Shown: positions 41,348 to 52,228, numbered from the stretch's first letter. The stretch is 64,000 nt of DNA from Sinorhizobium arboris LMG 14919 (GCF_000427465.1 NZ_ATYB01000014.1:458316-522315), one strand, 5' to 3'. Notes: generated by a model from the letters alone, not told the origin. A program made the numbers and translations.

Positions 41348-41731
41348 ATGCTGCTATACGTGACCCTCGGCTCCAACGATCTCCAGAGGGCAGGCGCTTT
41401 CTACGACACGGCGCTTGCACCCCTCGGCCTCAGGCGCCGCAAGGAGGATGAAGTGGAGATCGGCTACGGTGCGGAGGGTGATTTCCGTTGCCGCCTCTGG
41501 GTGGTGACGCCGTTCAACCGCGAGGCCGCGACGATCGGCAATGGCTCGATGGTGGCACTCGAAGCGGAAAGTCGCGCGGCGGTGGACGCCTTCCATGCCG
41601 CGGCGCTCGCCGGCGGCGGCACCGATGAAGGCGCGCCGGGGCTGCGGCCCTTCCACGCCAATTTCTACGCGGCTTACGTCCGTGACCCGGACGGCAACAA
41701 GCTTTCGGCGGTCTGCGAGCGGCCGGAATAG
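41348..41731 (+). CDS. VOC (glyoxalase/bleomycin-resistance) family protein
   Basis: A 127-residue two-module VOC protein: N-terminal DLQRAGAFYDTALAPLGLRR and C-terminal FHANFYAAYVRDPDGNKLSAVCERPE, with metal-ligand-type Glu at the end. Members are lyases, dioxygenases or binding proteins; the substrate is not identifiable. It begins 4 bases after the rlmE stop (GAGG before the ATG), so it is in that operon. Confidence 0.85.
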   Translation: MLLYVTLGSNDLQRAGAFYDTALAPLGLRRRKEDEVEIGYGAEGDFRCRLWVVTPFNREAATIGNGSMVALEAESRAAVDAFHAAALAGGGTDEGAPGLRPFHANFYAAYVRDPDGNKLSAVCERPE

Positions 41732-41753
41732 GGTTGGCGGATTTGCTCCCTCG

Positions 41754-41854
41754 TCCCTGTGCCCGTCACAGGGAATGAGCGGTGGCGCGTGCGCGGCCGA
41801 AAGAGCTCGTTCAGCCCAAGGACTTGGTCTGGCCGGATTCCCGAGCACGGGAAT
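41754..41854. repeat. Hairpin-flanked rhizobial intergenic repeat
   Basis: A perfect stem TCCCTGTG/CACAGGGA (41754-41774) and a second perfect stem ATTCCCG/CGGGAAT (41837-41854) flank a GC-rich centre with CAGCCCAAGGACTTGG. This resembles a dispersed palindromic element I know from Rhizobiaceae; only one copy is in the window. Confidence 0.6.
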
Positions 41855-41947
41855 GAAGAGGAGCAGAAGCCTCGCCTCGCTTTGCCGCGGCCGACAAGCG
41901 CGCCGCTGCCTCGCATGGGCTCCAAGCGCGGCGCCTCATGACCGCCC

Positions 41948-43360
41948 TCATTTGCCGGCAGCCGTCGTCTCCGCTCCCCTTACCGCCAGCCGGTGGCCGG
42001 AAACGGAGGCGCCGGCATTCTTCGCCATGGCGATGAAGGGGATCGCCGCCAGCAGATTGGCGATGGCGATGATCATGAAGGCGACGTGGAAGTCCTCAAG
42101 CTCAAGCGGTTTGCCGCTGAGCGCCGTCTCGATTTCGAGAATGGCGCCTGCGATCGCGACGCCCAATGCAAGACTGATCTGCTGCAGCACGGCGCTCATC
42201 GATGTCGCCTTGCTGGCGTCGGCATCGTCGATGTCGGCGAAGGAGAGCGCGTTGACGCCGGTGAAGAAGAAGGAGCGGGCGAAACCGGCGACCAGCAGGA
42301 CGGAGATCAACAGGAGATAGGGTGTCGCCGGCGTGAAGAAGCCGTTGGCGAAGGTCGTTGCGGCGGCAATAACGGCGGCGAGGAGCAGCGTCGTGCGGAA
42401 GCCGGCGAAAGCGAGCACGCGGCGCGCAAGGAACTTCGTGGTGATGGCGCCGACAGCGCCTATGAACGTGATGAGGCCCGATTGGAACGGGTCGAGGCCG
42501 AAGCCGACCTGCAGCATCAGCGGCATCAGAAATGGCACTGCGCCGACGGATATCCGGAAGATCGTGCCGCCGATCGAAGCGGCGCGGAAGGCGCCGTCGC
42601 GGAAGAGCTTAAGGTCGAGTACCGGCGCCGGATGCCGGCGCGCATGGAAGACATAGAGGAACGAAGCGGCGATACCGGCCGATACGGAACCGATGCCGAT
42701 TTCCGGTGGCAGGGCCGGCAGGCTGATGACCGAAAGCCCGAAGACCACACCGGCGGCAGCGATGCCCCCGAGCAGGAAACCGAGGATGTCCACCGGCGGC
42801 GGGTTTCTCCGCTCCATCTCGGGCAGATAGATGCCGGAGAGAAAATAGCCGACGATCCCGACCGGCACGTTGATCAGGAAGATCCAGTGCCAGGAGAAGT
42901 ACGTCGTGATAAAGCCGCCGAGCGGCGGTCCTGCGAGCGGCCCGACCAGCGCCGGAATGGTCAGCAACGCCATTGCCGAGACGAGCTCGCTTCGCGGCGC
43001 GCTGCGCACGAGAACGAGCCGCGCGACCGGCGTCATCATGGCGCCGCCCATGCCCTGCAGGAAACGCGCAAGCACGAAGGCGAAGAGGCTATCCGCCACG
43101 GCGCAGAAGACCGACCCTGCGATGAAGACGAGGATCGCTGCGCGGAAGATGCGTTTGGCGCCGAACCGGTCCGCCATCCAGCCGCTCAAAGGGATGAAGA
43201 TTGCCAGCGCCACCATATAGGAGGTGAGTGCCAGTTTCAGCGTGATCGGTCCGACCCCGATGTCGCGCGCGATCGCCGGCAGCGACGTCGAAATGACGGT
43301 GGAATCCATCTGCTCCATGAACAGGGCGATGGCGAGGATCATCGGGACGATGCGGTTCAT
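41948..43360 (-). CDS. MFS drug exporter, DHA2 (EmrB/QacA) family
   Basis: A 470-residue proton-driven exporter with about 14 helices. Motif D1-like LFMEQMDSTVISTSLPAIARD opens the protein, motif A is GWMADRFGAKRIF, and motif C-like GPLAGPPLGGFITTYFSWHWIFLINVP (quoted ends GPLAG and LINVP) marks the antiporter group. Substrates are usually lipophilic toxicants. Single-gene unit. Confidence 0.9.
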   Translation of the reverse strand: MNRIVPMILAIALFMEQMDSTVISTSLPAIARDIGVGPITLKLALTSYMVALAIFIPLSGWMADRFGAKRIFRAAILVFIAGSVFCAVADSLFAFVLARFLQGMGGAMMTPVARLVLVRSAPRSELVSAMALLTIPALVGPLAGPPLGGFITTYFSWHWIFLINVPVGIVGYFLSGIYLPEMERRNPPPVDILGFLLGGIAAAGVVFGLSVISLPALPPEIGIGSVSAGIAASFLYVFHARRHPAPVLDLKLFRDGAFRAASIGGTIFRISVGAVPFLMPLMLQVGFGLDPFQSGLITFIGAVGAITTKFLARRVLAFAGFRTTLLLAAVIAAATTFANGFFTPATPYLLLISVLLVAGFARSFFFTGVNALSFADIDDADASKATSMSAVLQQISLALGVAIAGAILEIETALSGKPLELEDFHVAFMIIAIANLLAAIPFIAMAKNAGASVSGHRLAVRGAETTAAGK

Positions 43361-43615
43361 GAAAGATGCCTTGGGCTGTCACTGCCGGCTGTCGCCGCCC
43401 CGTTCGTTAGATCGGAATCGATTCAAGGACAAAATCATTCAGCAGCTGGAAATGCGGAACTGCTCGCGCGGGTAAGGGCTTCCGATGGCTTTGTAGGGGC
43501 AAAACCGGAGATTGAAGATCAAAAGCATGTGATCCGTCCTGTCCGAATCGCCGAGGGCGCTACTTCTCGCCTGTTACGACCGGCGGGCAGCGCCAATCAA
43601 CAGGAGGGAATGACG

Positions 43616-44596
43616 ATGGTTTTTCAATTGAAGCGGCGGACGCTGTTTGCAGCAGGCGCGGGCGCATTGGCGGCACCAAGCCTGCTCGCAGGCCTGGCCG
43701 GCGCGCAGGAAACGGCGGAAAAGAACGGTATGGCCAAGGACACGGACTTCAGGACGTTGAAACTCGGAAGTTTCAAGGTGACGGTGATCAGCGACGGAAC
43801 GCGAGCCTCGGACAACCCGCACGAGATCTTCGGCACCAATCAGCCTGCAGAGTCGGTCTCTGCGCTGCTGGAGCAGAATTTTCTGCCGACCAGCGGCTTC
43901 GTCAACGGCTTTTCCCCGGTCCTGGTCGATACCGGATCCGAGGTCGTTCTCTTCGACACGGGGCTTGGCGAAGCCGGTCGCGAGGCGGGAACGGGCAAGC
44001 TTGCCGAAGGCCTGAAGGCCGCTGGCTATGCCCCGGATCAGGTGACGGTCGTCGTCATCACTCACATGCATGGCGATCATATCGGCGGACTGACGGAGGG
44101 TGGAAAGCCTGCCTTCGCCAATGCGCGCTATGTGACCGGTCAGGTAGAGTACGACTTCTGGAAGGACGACGCACGCGTCGGCACGCCTGCCGAGAACGGG
44201 CACAAGGCGGTGCTGGCAAAGGTCGTCCCGCTGGCGGAAAAGATGACCTTCGTCGCGGCTGGCGGGGAAGTCGTCCCGGGTATCTCCGCGATGGCCGCTT
44301 TCGGCCATTCTCCGGGGCACATGATCTACCGGCTTGATTCCGACGGCAAGGCCATGATCCTGACGGCCGATACCGCGAACCACTATGTCCTGTCGCTGCA
44401 GCGGCCCGACTGGGAGGTCCGCTTCGACATGGACAAGTCGGCCGCGAGCGCGAGCAGGAAAAAGGTCTTCGACATGATCGCGACCGAACGGCTGCCCTTC
44501 ATCGGCTATCACATGCCGTTTCCGGCCGTCGGCTTCGTAGAGAGCCAGGATCAGGGCTATCGCTTCGTCCCGGCAAGCTATCAGTTCGACATCTGA
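43616..44596 (+). CDS. Exported MBL-fold metallo-hydrolase
   Basis: A 326-residue metallo-beta-lactamase-fold hydrolase with the zinc motif THMHGDHIGG and downstream His in GHSPGH and Asp in LTADT. The N terminus LKRRTLFAAGAGALAAPSLLAG is a twin-arginine signal, so the folded enzyme is sent to the periplasm. Similar enzymes include lactonases and quorum-quenching relatives, but the substrate is not defined. The ATG with AGGAGG 8 bases upstream was chosen. The open frame continues far upstream only because of the antisense of the exporter gene. Confidence 0.88.
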   Translation: MVFQLKRRTLFAAGAGALAAPSLLAGLAGAQETAEKNGMAKDTDFRTLKLGSFKVTVISDGTRASDNPHEIFGTNQPAESVSALLEQNFLPTSGFVNGFSPVLVDTGSEVVLFDTGLGEAGREAGTGKLAEGLKAAGYAPDQVTVVVITHMHGDHIGGLTEGGKPAFANARYVTGQVEYDFWKDDARVGTPAENGHKAVLAKVVPLAEKMTFVAAGGEVVPGISAMAAFGHSPGHMIYRLDSDGKAMILTADTANHYVLSLQRPDWEVRFDMDKSAASASRKKVFDMIATERLPFIGYHMPFPAVGFVESQDQGYRFVPASYQFDI

Positions 44597-44745
44597 AGAA
44601 GCGGCTTGTTGCGCTGCGACAACAATTCGGCGAGGCCCCGACAGATTCGGAGCCTTTAGCTATTTTCATTCCGACATATCCGTGTTACCAGCCCTCGCCA
44701 ACTTCCAAGACAAGCCTTGAAGTCACCCGGTGGACAAGTCGCTGA

Positions 44746-46290
<1,545 letters not shown>

Positions 46291-46350
46291 TATCATCGGC
46301 GGGCGCCGTCCGGCGTCCGCCATCTCCATCGCTGACGTTGAAGAGTAACG

Positions 46351-46767
46351 ATGACAGGCTTTGAAATAATCTGGCCGATGGTGGCCCATGTCGCGCTTGT
46401 TTTCATGCTTTATGCGCTCCTCTCCATGCGTCGCGTGGCGCTCGTCAGAGCCGGCAAGATCGACGTTTCCGTGTTCCGGGAAAACCGCGACGAGCCGGGC
46501 GAAAGCCTCGTCGTGCGAAACAGCATCGCGAACCAATTCGAGCTGCCGGTGCTCTTCCATTTCTGCTGCGTGCTGCTCTACCTCACAGAGGCTGACAATC
46601 CTGCCGCGCTCGGCCTCGCCTGGCTTTTCGTGGCGCTCCGTTACGCCCATGCCTTCGTCCACGTCACCGGCAACCGGCTGCGCTATCGCCGGCCGCTGTT
46701 CATGGCAGGTTTCGTTGTGCTCGGCGCGATGTGGACATGGCTTTCCGTCTGGATGACGATGAGCTGA
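46351..46767 (+). CDS. MAPEG family membrane protein
   Basis: A 138-residue protein with four helices, in the MAPEG (membrane-associated eicosanoid/glutathione metabolism) family: N-terminal IIWPMVAHVALVFMLYALLSMRR, the conserved VRNSIANQFELPVLFH and RYAHAFVHVTGNRLRYRRPLF. Bacterial members are poorly known and may use glutathione. Lies 60 bases after guaB and may share its transcript. Confidence 0.85.
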   Translation: MTGFEIIWPMVAHVALVFMLYALLSMRRVALVRAGKIDVSVFRENRDEPGESLVVRNSIANQFELPVLFHFCCVLLYLTEADNPAALGLAWLFVALRYAHAFVHVTGNRLRYRRPLFMAGFVVLGAMWTWLSVWMTMS

Positions 46768-46854
46768 GGTAACGCGGTTTTGTACGTCTGTGACCGCGCC
46801 GCTGACCTATCCTGTCGTCTGGCCGCTGCCGCCTGCTACAGCGGCTTTTATCTG

Positions 46855-48831
46855 CTACAGCCCGAGGAGAGCGTCATGAACGAGCCTGTCATCACCCAGG
46901 CGATGATCGATGCCTATGACGAATATACCCATCTCACTTTGGATCGCCGCCGTTTCATGGAGAGATTGACGGCGCTTGCCGGTACGGCCGCGGCCGCTGC
47001 CGCAATCGCGCCGATGCTGGCTGCAAACAGTGCCAAAGCCGAAACGATCGCCGCGACCGACGAGCGTATCAAGGGAGAGGACATCAACTATCCCGGCGCT
47101 GACGGCGAAATGAAGGGATATCTCGTCAAGCCCGCGGATGCGTCCGGCAAGCTCCCGGCCGTCATCGTCATTCACGAGAATCGTGGCCTGAACCCGCACA
47201 TAAGAGACGTCGCGCGCCGCATGGCGCTGGAAGGATTCGTGGTTCTCGCTCCTGATTTCCTGTCCCCCGACGGCGGGACGCCTGACGATGAGGACAAGGC
47301 GCGGGAGATGATCAGCGCACTCGATGCGGGCGCCACGAATGCGGATGCGGTGGCTACCGTGGATTTCCTGAAGGGCCATGCGGACAGCACGGGGAACGTC
47401 GGAGCGATCGGCTTTTGCTGGGGCGGCGGTCTCGTCAACAGGCTTGCCGTGAACGCGCCCGATCTCAAGGCCGGCGTCGCCTATTACGGCGCCCAGCCGA
47501 GGGCAGAGGACGTGCCGAAGATCAATGCAGCGCTGCTCCTGCACTATGCCGGACTCGACGAGCGCATCAATGCCGGCATAGAGGCCTACCGCAAAGCGCT
47601 GATGGAGAACGGTAAGGACGCGACGATCCACGTCTACGAAGGTGTGAACCACGCCTTCAACAACGATACTTCCGCGGCGCGCTACGACAAGGAGGCGGCC
47701 GACCTCGCCTGGCAGCGGACCGTCGAATTCCTGAAGGCGAAGCTCGCCTGAGGCTTCCAAGTCTTGCGGGCGGCGGCCAAGGCGCAGCTTTCGCCGCGCC
47801 ACGACCCTGCGTCGCGGCGCCCCTGGATCACGATGATTTATGTCCGGCCGACGTAAAATCGTAGAGGTGATCGAACCTAACAGGTTGAGACGCGGGATGC
47901 GGGCGGAAAACCGCACACGCTTTTCCTCATCCCGTCTAGAGATTTCCCGGGCGCAGGCCGCAATGGCGCTTGCGAGCGCCTCCATGTCGCGTGGCTGCGG
48001 ATTGCTGCGCCGCCAGACGAGCCCGATCTCGCGAGAGGGTTCCGGGGCGGCGAAGCGCACGATGCGGATCGCGTTGCGCGAGGCTTCGCTCGGCACCGCA
48101 ATCTCGGGGATCAGCGTCATTCCCATGCCGTTGGCGACCATCTGAAGAAGCGTCGCCATCGACGTGGCGCCGAAACTCACGAGTTGCCGTTTGCCGGCGG
48201 CATTGCAGACGGCAAGCGCCTGATCGCGCAGGCAATGGCCCTCCTCCAGCAGCAGGAGCCGCGAAATATCCACCTGCTCCTCCGTCATCGGCGACATGAG
48301 CACGTTCCGGTCGTTCTCCGCCACGGCCATATAGAAGCGGTCGGAAAATAACGGCCGGGTGACGATGCCGTCGGCGTCGACCGGCAGCGCCGCCACGACC
48401 GCATCGAGCCTGCCGTCGCCGAGATCGGCGATGAGCCGGTCGGTGAGGGATTCCTTCAGTTCGATATCTATCGCCGGATATCGCTCGCGCAGGTAGGGAA
48501 TGAGCCTCGGTACGAGATAGGGCGCGAGTGTCGGGATGACCCCGAGGCGGACTCTTCCCTCGAGGATGCCCGAGTTCGCCCGGGCGCTCTCCTCCAGTCT
48601 GCCGACATCCGCGAGGATCGAGCGCACCTGCGCCAGCACTTCCTCCCCCTTGCCGGTCAGGAAAACGCCGGCGCGGCTCCGTTCCACCAGTTTCACGCCC
48701 AGATGGCTTTCCATCTCCATGATCTGTGCGGACAGGGCCGGCTGGCTCACATGAGCGAGTTCGGCCGCCTTGCCGAAGTGACGAGTGGCCGCGAGGGCAT
48801 CGAAATAACGCATCTGTCGGAGTGTCAGCAT
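46855..48831 (-). CDS. oxyR: LysR-type peroxide sensor OxyR with unusual open C-terminal extension
   Basis: Peroxide-responsive activator. The LysR winged helix occupies the first 60 residues and the redox pair is Cys200 and Cys209 in GHCLRDQALAVC. Normal OxyR length is about 300 residues, and the conserved part here ends near residue 298 (about 47938). From there the frame continues through a RIME element and then antisense to the hydrolase gene for about 360 more codons to the first stop. The extension has no recognisable domain and is probably an accidental consequence of losing the stop codon. It is divergent from katA, its classical target. An OxyR-type site lies just upstream. Confidence 0.85.
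   Translation of the reverse strand: MLTLRQMRYFDALAATRHFGKAAELAHVSQPALSAQIMEMESHLGVKLVERSRAGVFLTGKGEEVLAQVRSILADVGRLEESARANSGILEGRVRLGVIPTLAPYLVPRLIPYLRERYPAIDIELKESLTDRLIADLGDGRLDAVVAALPVDADGIVTRPLFSDRFYMAVAENDRNVLMSPMTEEQVDISRLLLLEEGHCLRDQALAVCNAAGKRQLVSFGATSMATLLQMVANGMGMTLIPEIAVPSEASRNAIRIVRFAAPEPSREIGLVWRRSNPQPRDMEALASAIAACAREISRRDEEKRVRFSARIPRLNLLGSITSTILRRPDINHRDPGAPRRRVVARRKLRLGRRPQDLEASGELRLQEFDGPLPGEVGRLLVVARRGSIVVEGVVHTFVDVDRRVLTVLHQRFAVGLYAGIDALVESGIVQEQRCIDLRHVLCPRLGAVIGDAGLEIGRVHGKPVDETAAPAKADRSDVPRAVRMALQEIHGSHRIRIRGARIECADHLPRLVLIVRRPAVGGQEIRSENHESFQRHAARDVSYVRVQATILVNDDDGRELAGRIRGLDEISLHFAVSAGIVDVLSLDTLVGRGDRFGFGTVCSQHRRDCGSGRGRTGKRRQSLHETAAIQSEMGIFVIGIDHRLGDDRLVHDALLGL
46876..47751 (+). 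CDS. Dienelactone hydrolase family protein, exported
   Basis: A 291-residue alpha/beta hydrolase. Catalytic Cys is in GFCWGGG and His in GVNHAFNN, with the HENRG loop of dienelactone hydrolases upstream. The N terminus DRRRFMERLTALAGTAAAAA carries a Tat-type arginine motif about 24 residues in, so periplasmic location is likely. GAGGAGAG precedes the ATG. Its substrate is unknown. Almost the whole gene is overlapped on the other strand by the extended oxyR frame. Confidence 0.87.
   Translation: MNEPVITQAMIDAYDEYTHLTLDRRRFMERLTALAGTAAAAAAIAPMLAANSAKAETIAATDERIKGEDINYPGADGEMKGYLVKPADASGKLPAVIVIHENRGLNPHIRDVARRMALEGFVVLAPDFLSPDGGTPDDEDKAREMISALDAGATNADAVATVDFLKGHADSTGNVGAIGFCWGGGLVNRLAVNAPDLKAGVAYYGAQPRAEDVPKINAALLLHYAGLDERINAGIEAYRKALMENGKDATIHVYEGVNHAFNNDTSAARYDKEAADLAWQRTVEFLKAKLA
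47825..47935. repeat. RIME-type palindromic intergenic element, copy 3, inserted at the 3' end of oxyR
   Basis: Begins GGATCACGATGATTTATGTC and ends CCGCACACGCTTTTCCTCATCCCG, matching the other copies. It meets the oxyR coding region at the point where the conserved OxyR sequence ends, and no stop codon remains in the oxyR frame across it. Confidence 0.85.
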
Positions 48832-48832
48832 A

Positions 48833-48869
48833 ATAGGAAAATCCTATCGCAATCGGCAGGAAATACAAT
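48833..48869. promoter_or_regulatory. OxyR binding site between oxyR and katA
   Basis: ATAG-N7-CTAT is perfect (48833-48847) and is followed at the right spacing by GGCA-N7-CAAT, a weaker second half, as expected for the four-quarter OxyR operator ATAG-N7-CTAT-N7-ATAG-N7-CTAT. It touches the oxyR start region, which suggests autorepression together with katA activation. Confidence 0.7.
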
Positions 48870-49006
48870 TGGAAATTATCGTCCGCGAATGGGAGAAACC
48901 CTTGCCGAGGCCTTCCATGCGCGGTGCGGATCGTGGCTGCTGCCGTTCAGCCGTCACGGTCCTCAACGGGCTTCGGAAGCCGAAATATTGAAACAGGAGG
49001 GATGTG

Positions 49007-50491
49007 ATGACAGATCGTCCGACGATCACCACCACCGCCGGGGCGCCGGTGCCGGACAACCAGAATTCGCTGACGGCAGGGCCGCGTGGCGGCATCATGC
49101 TGCAGGATTACCAGCTGATCGAGAAGCTGGCGCATCAGAACCGCGAGCGCATTCCGGAGCGTGTCGTCCACGCCAAGGGCTGGGGTGCCTTCGGCACGCT
49201 CAAGATCACGGGCGACATCTCGCAATACACCAGGGCGAAGTGTCTCCAGCCTGGCGCCGAGACGCCGATGCTGGCCCGCTTCTCGACCGTTGCCGGCGAA
49301 CAGGGCGCCGCCGACCACGAGCGCGACGTCCGCGGTTTCGCGCTGAAGTTCTACACCGAGGAGGGCAATTGGGACCTCGTCGGCAACAATACGCCCGTTT
49401 TCTTCATCCGCGACCCCTACAAGTTCCCGGACTTCATCCATACGCAGAAGCGGCATCCGAAGACCAATCTCCGTTCCGCCACCGCCATGTGGGACTACTG
49501 GTCCCTGTCGCCGGAAAGCCTGCACCAGGTGACGATCCTGATGTCCGACCGCGGCCTGCCGCAGACGCCGATGCACATGAACGGCTACGGCTCTCATACC
49601 TATTCCTTCTGGAACGAAGCGGGCGAGCGCTATTGGGTCAAGTTCCACTTCAAGACGCAGCAGGGACACAAGTTCTTTACGAACGAAGAAGGCGAAACGA
49701 TCATCGGCAAGACGCGCGAGGGCTATCAGGAAGCGTTGTTCTACGCGATCGAGAACGGCGAGTTCCCGCGCTGGACGGTTCAGGTCCAGATCATGCCGGA
49801 ACTCGACGTCGAGAAGACGCCCTACAACCCGTTCGACCTGACGAAGGTCTGGCCGCATGCCGACTACCCGCCGATCGAGATCGGCGTGCTGGAGCTGAAC
49901 CGCAATCCGGAAAACTATTTCGCCGAGATCGAGAACGCAGCCTTCTCGCCTTCAAACATCGTTCCCGGCATAGGCTTCTCGCCGGATAAGGTGCTGCAGG
50001 CCCGCATCTTTTCCTATGCGGATGCCCATCGCTATCGCCTTGGCACGCATTACGAGCACATCCCGGTCAACCAGCCGCGCTGCCCGGTTCACCACTACCA
50101 TCGCGATGGCCAGATGAACACCTATGGCGGCATTCGCACCGCCAATCCGGACGCCTATTACGAGCCGAATTCCTTCAATGGCCCGGCTGAGCAGCCGCTC
50201 GCCAAGGAGCCGCCGCTCAGAATAGACGGCGACATGTCCCGCTACGACCACCGCGACGGCAATGACGACTATGTCCAGGTTCGCGCGCTGTTCGACCTCT
50301 TCGACGAAGGGCAGAAGTTGCGCCTCTTCTCCAACATCGCGGCTGCCATGGGCGGCGTTCCGGGCGAGATTGTCGAACGGCAGCTCATCCATTTCGCTCG
50401 CGTTCACCCGGATTACGAGTCGGGCGTCCGTCAGGCGCTGAAGACCGCCCACGCCTACGAGGCGGACACGATCAGCACGGCGGCCGAGTAA
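49007..50491 (+). CDS. katA: Monofunctional heme catalase KatA
   Basis: Decomposes hydrogen peroxide; 494 residues, small-subunit type. Catalytic His55 is in [12 protein letters not shown] and Asn128 in GNNTPVFF; the heme-ligand tyrosine is in [21 protein letters not shown] lies 5 bases before the ATG; the codon just before is GTG, also possible. Divergent from oxyR with an OxyR site between, and ended by a strong terminator. Confidence 0.97.
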   Translation: MTDRPTITTTAGAPVPDNQNSLTAGPRGGIMLQDYQLIEKLAHQNRERIPERVVHAKGWGAFGTLKITGDISQYTRAKCLQPGAETPMLARFSTVAGEQGAADHERDVRGFALKFYTEEGNWDLVGNNTPVFFIRDPYKFPDFIHTQKRHPKTNLRSATAMWDYWSLSPESLHQVTILMSDRGLPQTPMHMNGYGSHTYSFWNEAGERYWVKFHFKTQQGHKFFTNEEGETIIGKTREGYQEALFYAIENGEFPRWTVQVQIMPELDVEKTPYNPFDLTKVWPHADYPPIEIGVLELNRNPENYFAEIENAAFSPSNIVPGIGFSPDKVLQARIFSYADAHRYRLGTHYEHIPVNQPRCPVHHYHRDGQMNTYGGIRTANPDAYYEPNSFNGPAEQPLAKEPPLRIDGDMSRYDHRDGNDDYVQVRALFDLFDEGQKLRLFSNIAAAMGGVPGEIVERQLIHFARVHPDYESGVRQALKTAHAYEADTISTAAE

Positions 50492-50515
50492 TCAGGCGAC
50501 CGTTCCCGATGAAAA

Positions 50516-50550
50516 CGAAGGCCACGCCTCAGCAAGGCGTGGCTTTCGTC
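50516..50550 (+). terminator. Terminator after katA
   Basis: Arms GCCACGCC / GGCGTGGC (50521-50528 with 50536-50543) extended by CGAAG/CTTTCG, with T residues after the stem. It lies between katA and the convergent LysR gene and may serve both. Confidence 0.8.
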
Positions 50551-50574
50551 ATTGGAGGAGACGCGTAAGGCAGC

Positions 50575-51525
50575 TCACCAGCCCGGCAGCATATGGCTCT
50601 GCCTGAGGCGCGGGTAACGGGGATAGCCCTTGAGATCGCCCTCGAGATCGTCGTTGACGGTGATCGGCGTGATGTTGTCGAGGCAGGCGGTAATGTGATT
50701 GGTGATCGCGTTCGACAGCGACGGCGAAAGGCCGGGGCGCTTCATGATGCCGATCTGCACCGGCGCCAGTGCCGGGAAGCCGTCGGCCAGCGTCAGCACC
50801 TTCATGCCCGGCCGCAGCGCCGACTCCGGCAGTACGGATACCGCCATCCCGGCGAGGACCGCAGCCGCGACGACCGTCGAAGACCAGCTCGTGAACAGGA
50901 TCTGGTATTCCTTGCCGGTTGCATCGAGCGCCGCGCAGGCAGCCTGCCGCCACTGACAGTCGCGCCGTCCGACCGCAAGCGGAATCGGAGCGTTCTCGGG
51001 CAATGGGTGGTTGATGGAGCTTACCCAGCAGAGCGGCTCGGTTCGAACGACGTCGGAAGCCCGCGCACGCGGATTGTGCGTGACGAGCGCGATATCGAGA
51101 TCGCCCTTCGCCATCTTTTCAGCAAGGTCCACCGAAGGCTCGCAAACGATGTAGAGCTCCACATTCGGATGGGTTTTGGCGAAGCGGACGATGATTTCGG
51201 GCATATAGCGGTCCGCATAGTCGTCCGGCGTGCCTATCCGCAGCGTTCCCTCGAGGCGGTTGTCGTCGAAGGAGGCGATCGCCTCGTTGTTGAGGCGGAT
51301 CATCCGCCGCGCGAAGTTGAGGAGCCTGTCGCCGTCCACGGTCAACCGGTTGCCCCGGCCATCCTTCATGAAAAGCGGCTTGCCGATCCGTTCTTCCAAG
51401 CGACGCATCTGCATCGAAACGGCGGATTGAGTCTTGAAAACACGGTCGGCGGCCCTGGTGAAGCTCCCCGTATCTGCAATGGCTACGAAGGTCTGCAACT
51501 GGTCAATATCGAGCGGTGCGGACAT
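50575..51525 (-). CDS. LysR family transcriptional regulator
   Basis: A 316-residue LysR protein: winged helix at 7-65 (LQTFVAIADTGSFTRAADRV, QSAVSMQMRRLEERIGKPLF) and a periplasmic-binding-protein-like ligand domain after residue 95 (GTLRIGTPDDYADRYMPEI). The regulated genes cannot be told; its neighbours are katA (convergent) and a DUF1127 gene (divergent, beyond 200 bases). Confidence 0.87.
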   Translation of the reverse strand: MSAPLDIDQLQTFVAIADTGSFTRAADRVFKTQSAVSMQMRRLEERIGKPLFMKDGRGNRLTVDGDRLLNFARRMIRLNNEAIASFDDNRLEGTLRIGTPDDYADRYMPEIIVRFAKTHPNVELYIVCEPSVDLAEKMAKGDLDIALVTHNPRARASDVVRTEPLCWVSSINHPLPENAPIPLAVGRRDCQWRQAACAALDATGKEYQILFTSWSSTVVAAAVLAGMAVSVLPESALRPGMKVLTLADGFPALAPVQIGIMKRPGLSPSLSNAITNHITACLDNITPITVNDDLEGDLKGYPRYPRLRQSHMLPGW

Positions 51526-51734
51526 GGCGGCAATACCTATAAGATTGTTTGATGAATATCATTAAAAACATTCGTTGGACTGATCAATAAGGATTTGCGA
51601 ATGATAATCCGCAAATCACGTCGATCTTCCCGGCAAAGATAGTCGCCGGTTAGCCAAAAGTATTTCGGCCTGCCCCTGCGAAAGACCTTCCTGCAGGGAC
51701 GGGTTTCTTCGTGCCCGCGAAAAGGAGTTCCGTC

Positions 51735-52031
51735 ATGCGCACGACCCAACACGCCTCCGGTTTCGGTCTCGTCGCGAACAGGCAGTCGCCTGCAACCCGC
51801 GCGACAGGCATCATCGGCGTGCTGTCGGCCGTTTGGCGCCTGTATCGAAATCGGTGCCAGATCGCCCGCCTTCAGGATCTCGACGACCGCCAGCTGCTGG
51901 ACATGGGTTTGAAACGAGAAGACCTGCGCGAGGCGCTGACCTCAGCCTTCTTCGAAGACACGGGCAGTTATCTGACGCGCGCCTCACGCAACCGGGCGAA
52001 TCTCTTCTACAGGGGAGTTCGCCACGATTGA
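51735..52031 (+). CDS. DUF1127 domain protein
   Basis: A 98-residue protein with the DUF1127 (YjiS-like) domain in the second half: WRLYRNRCQIARLQDLDDRQLLDMGLKREDLREAL. AAGGAG lies 8 bases before the ATG. Small DUF1127 proteins in alphaproteobacteria can bind RNA and influence sRNA maturation and phosphate or carbon responses. The 3' side carries a row of hairpins and a strong terminator that may give a stable RNA from this transcript. Confidence 0.85.
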   Translation: MRTTQHASGFGLVANRQSPATRATGIIGVLSAVWRLYRNRCQIARLQDLDDRQLLDMGLKREDLREALTSAFFEDTGSYLTRASRNRANLFYRGVRHD

Positions 52032-52039
52032 CCTCTTCA

Positions 52040-52228
52040 TTGGCGCTTTCCGCCGCCTCGGATGCGCCAATGCGGCATGATCTGCGAAAGCTTTCGCCGC
52101 GCGCGGGTCATGCCGCGATATTCGGATGGTGCCGGCGGCACCTAGCTAAAAGTTCCCCGCAGGGTATGAGCCAATAGACCCTGCTGCTTGCCCGGTACAT
52201 GCCAAGACGTGTACCGGGCTTTTTTATT
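52040..52228 (+). ncRNA. Candidate structured 3' RNA downstream of the DUF1127 gene
   Basis: Four stems follow each other: ATTGGCGC/GCGCCAAT, GCGGCATGA/TCATGCCGC, GGTGCC/GGCACC and GCAGGGT/ACCCTGC (52161-52186), then the terminator stem. No ORF is present. The arrangement suggests an sRNA processed from the 3' region of the upstream gene, as known for DUF1127 genes in Rhodobacter. It could also have its own promoter. No Rfam family is recognised. Confidence 0.45.
52192..52228 (+). terminator. Strong rho-independent terminator
   Basis: Perfect 9-bp stem GCCCGGTAC/GTACCGGGC with a 12-base loop, followed by six T. It ends the DUF1127 transcript or the candidate RNA. Confidence 0.92.

Noticed and set aside
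41993..43609. Very long open frame continuing upstream of the MBL-fold hydrolase on the plus strand
   Set aside because: It is antisense to the MFS exporter, whose protein is clearly real; the hydrolase has its own ribosome site and Tat signal at its start.
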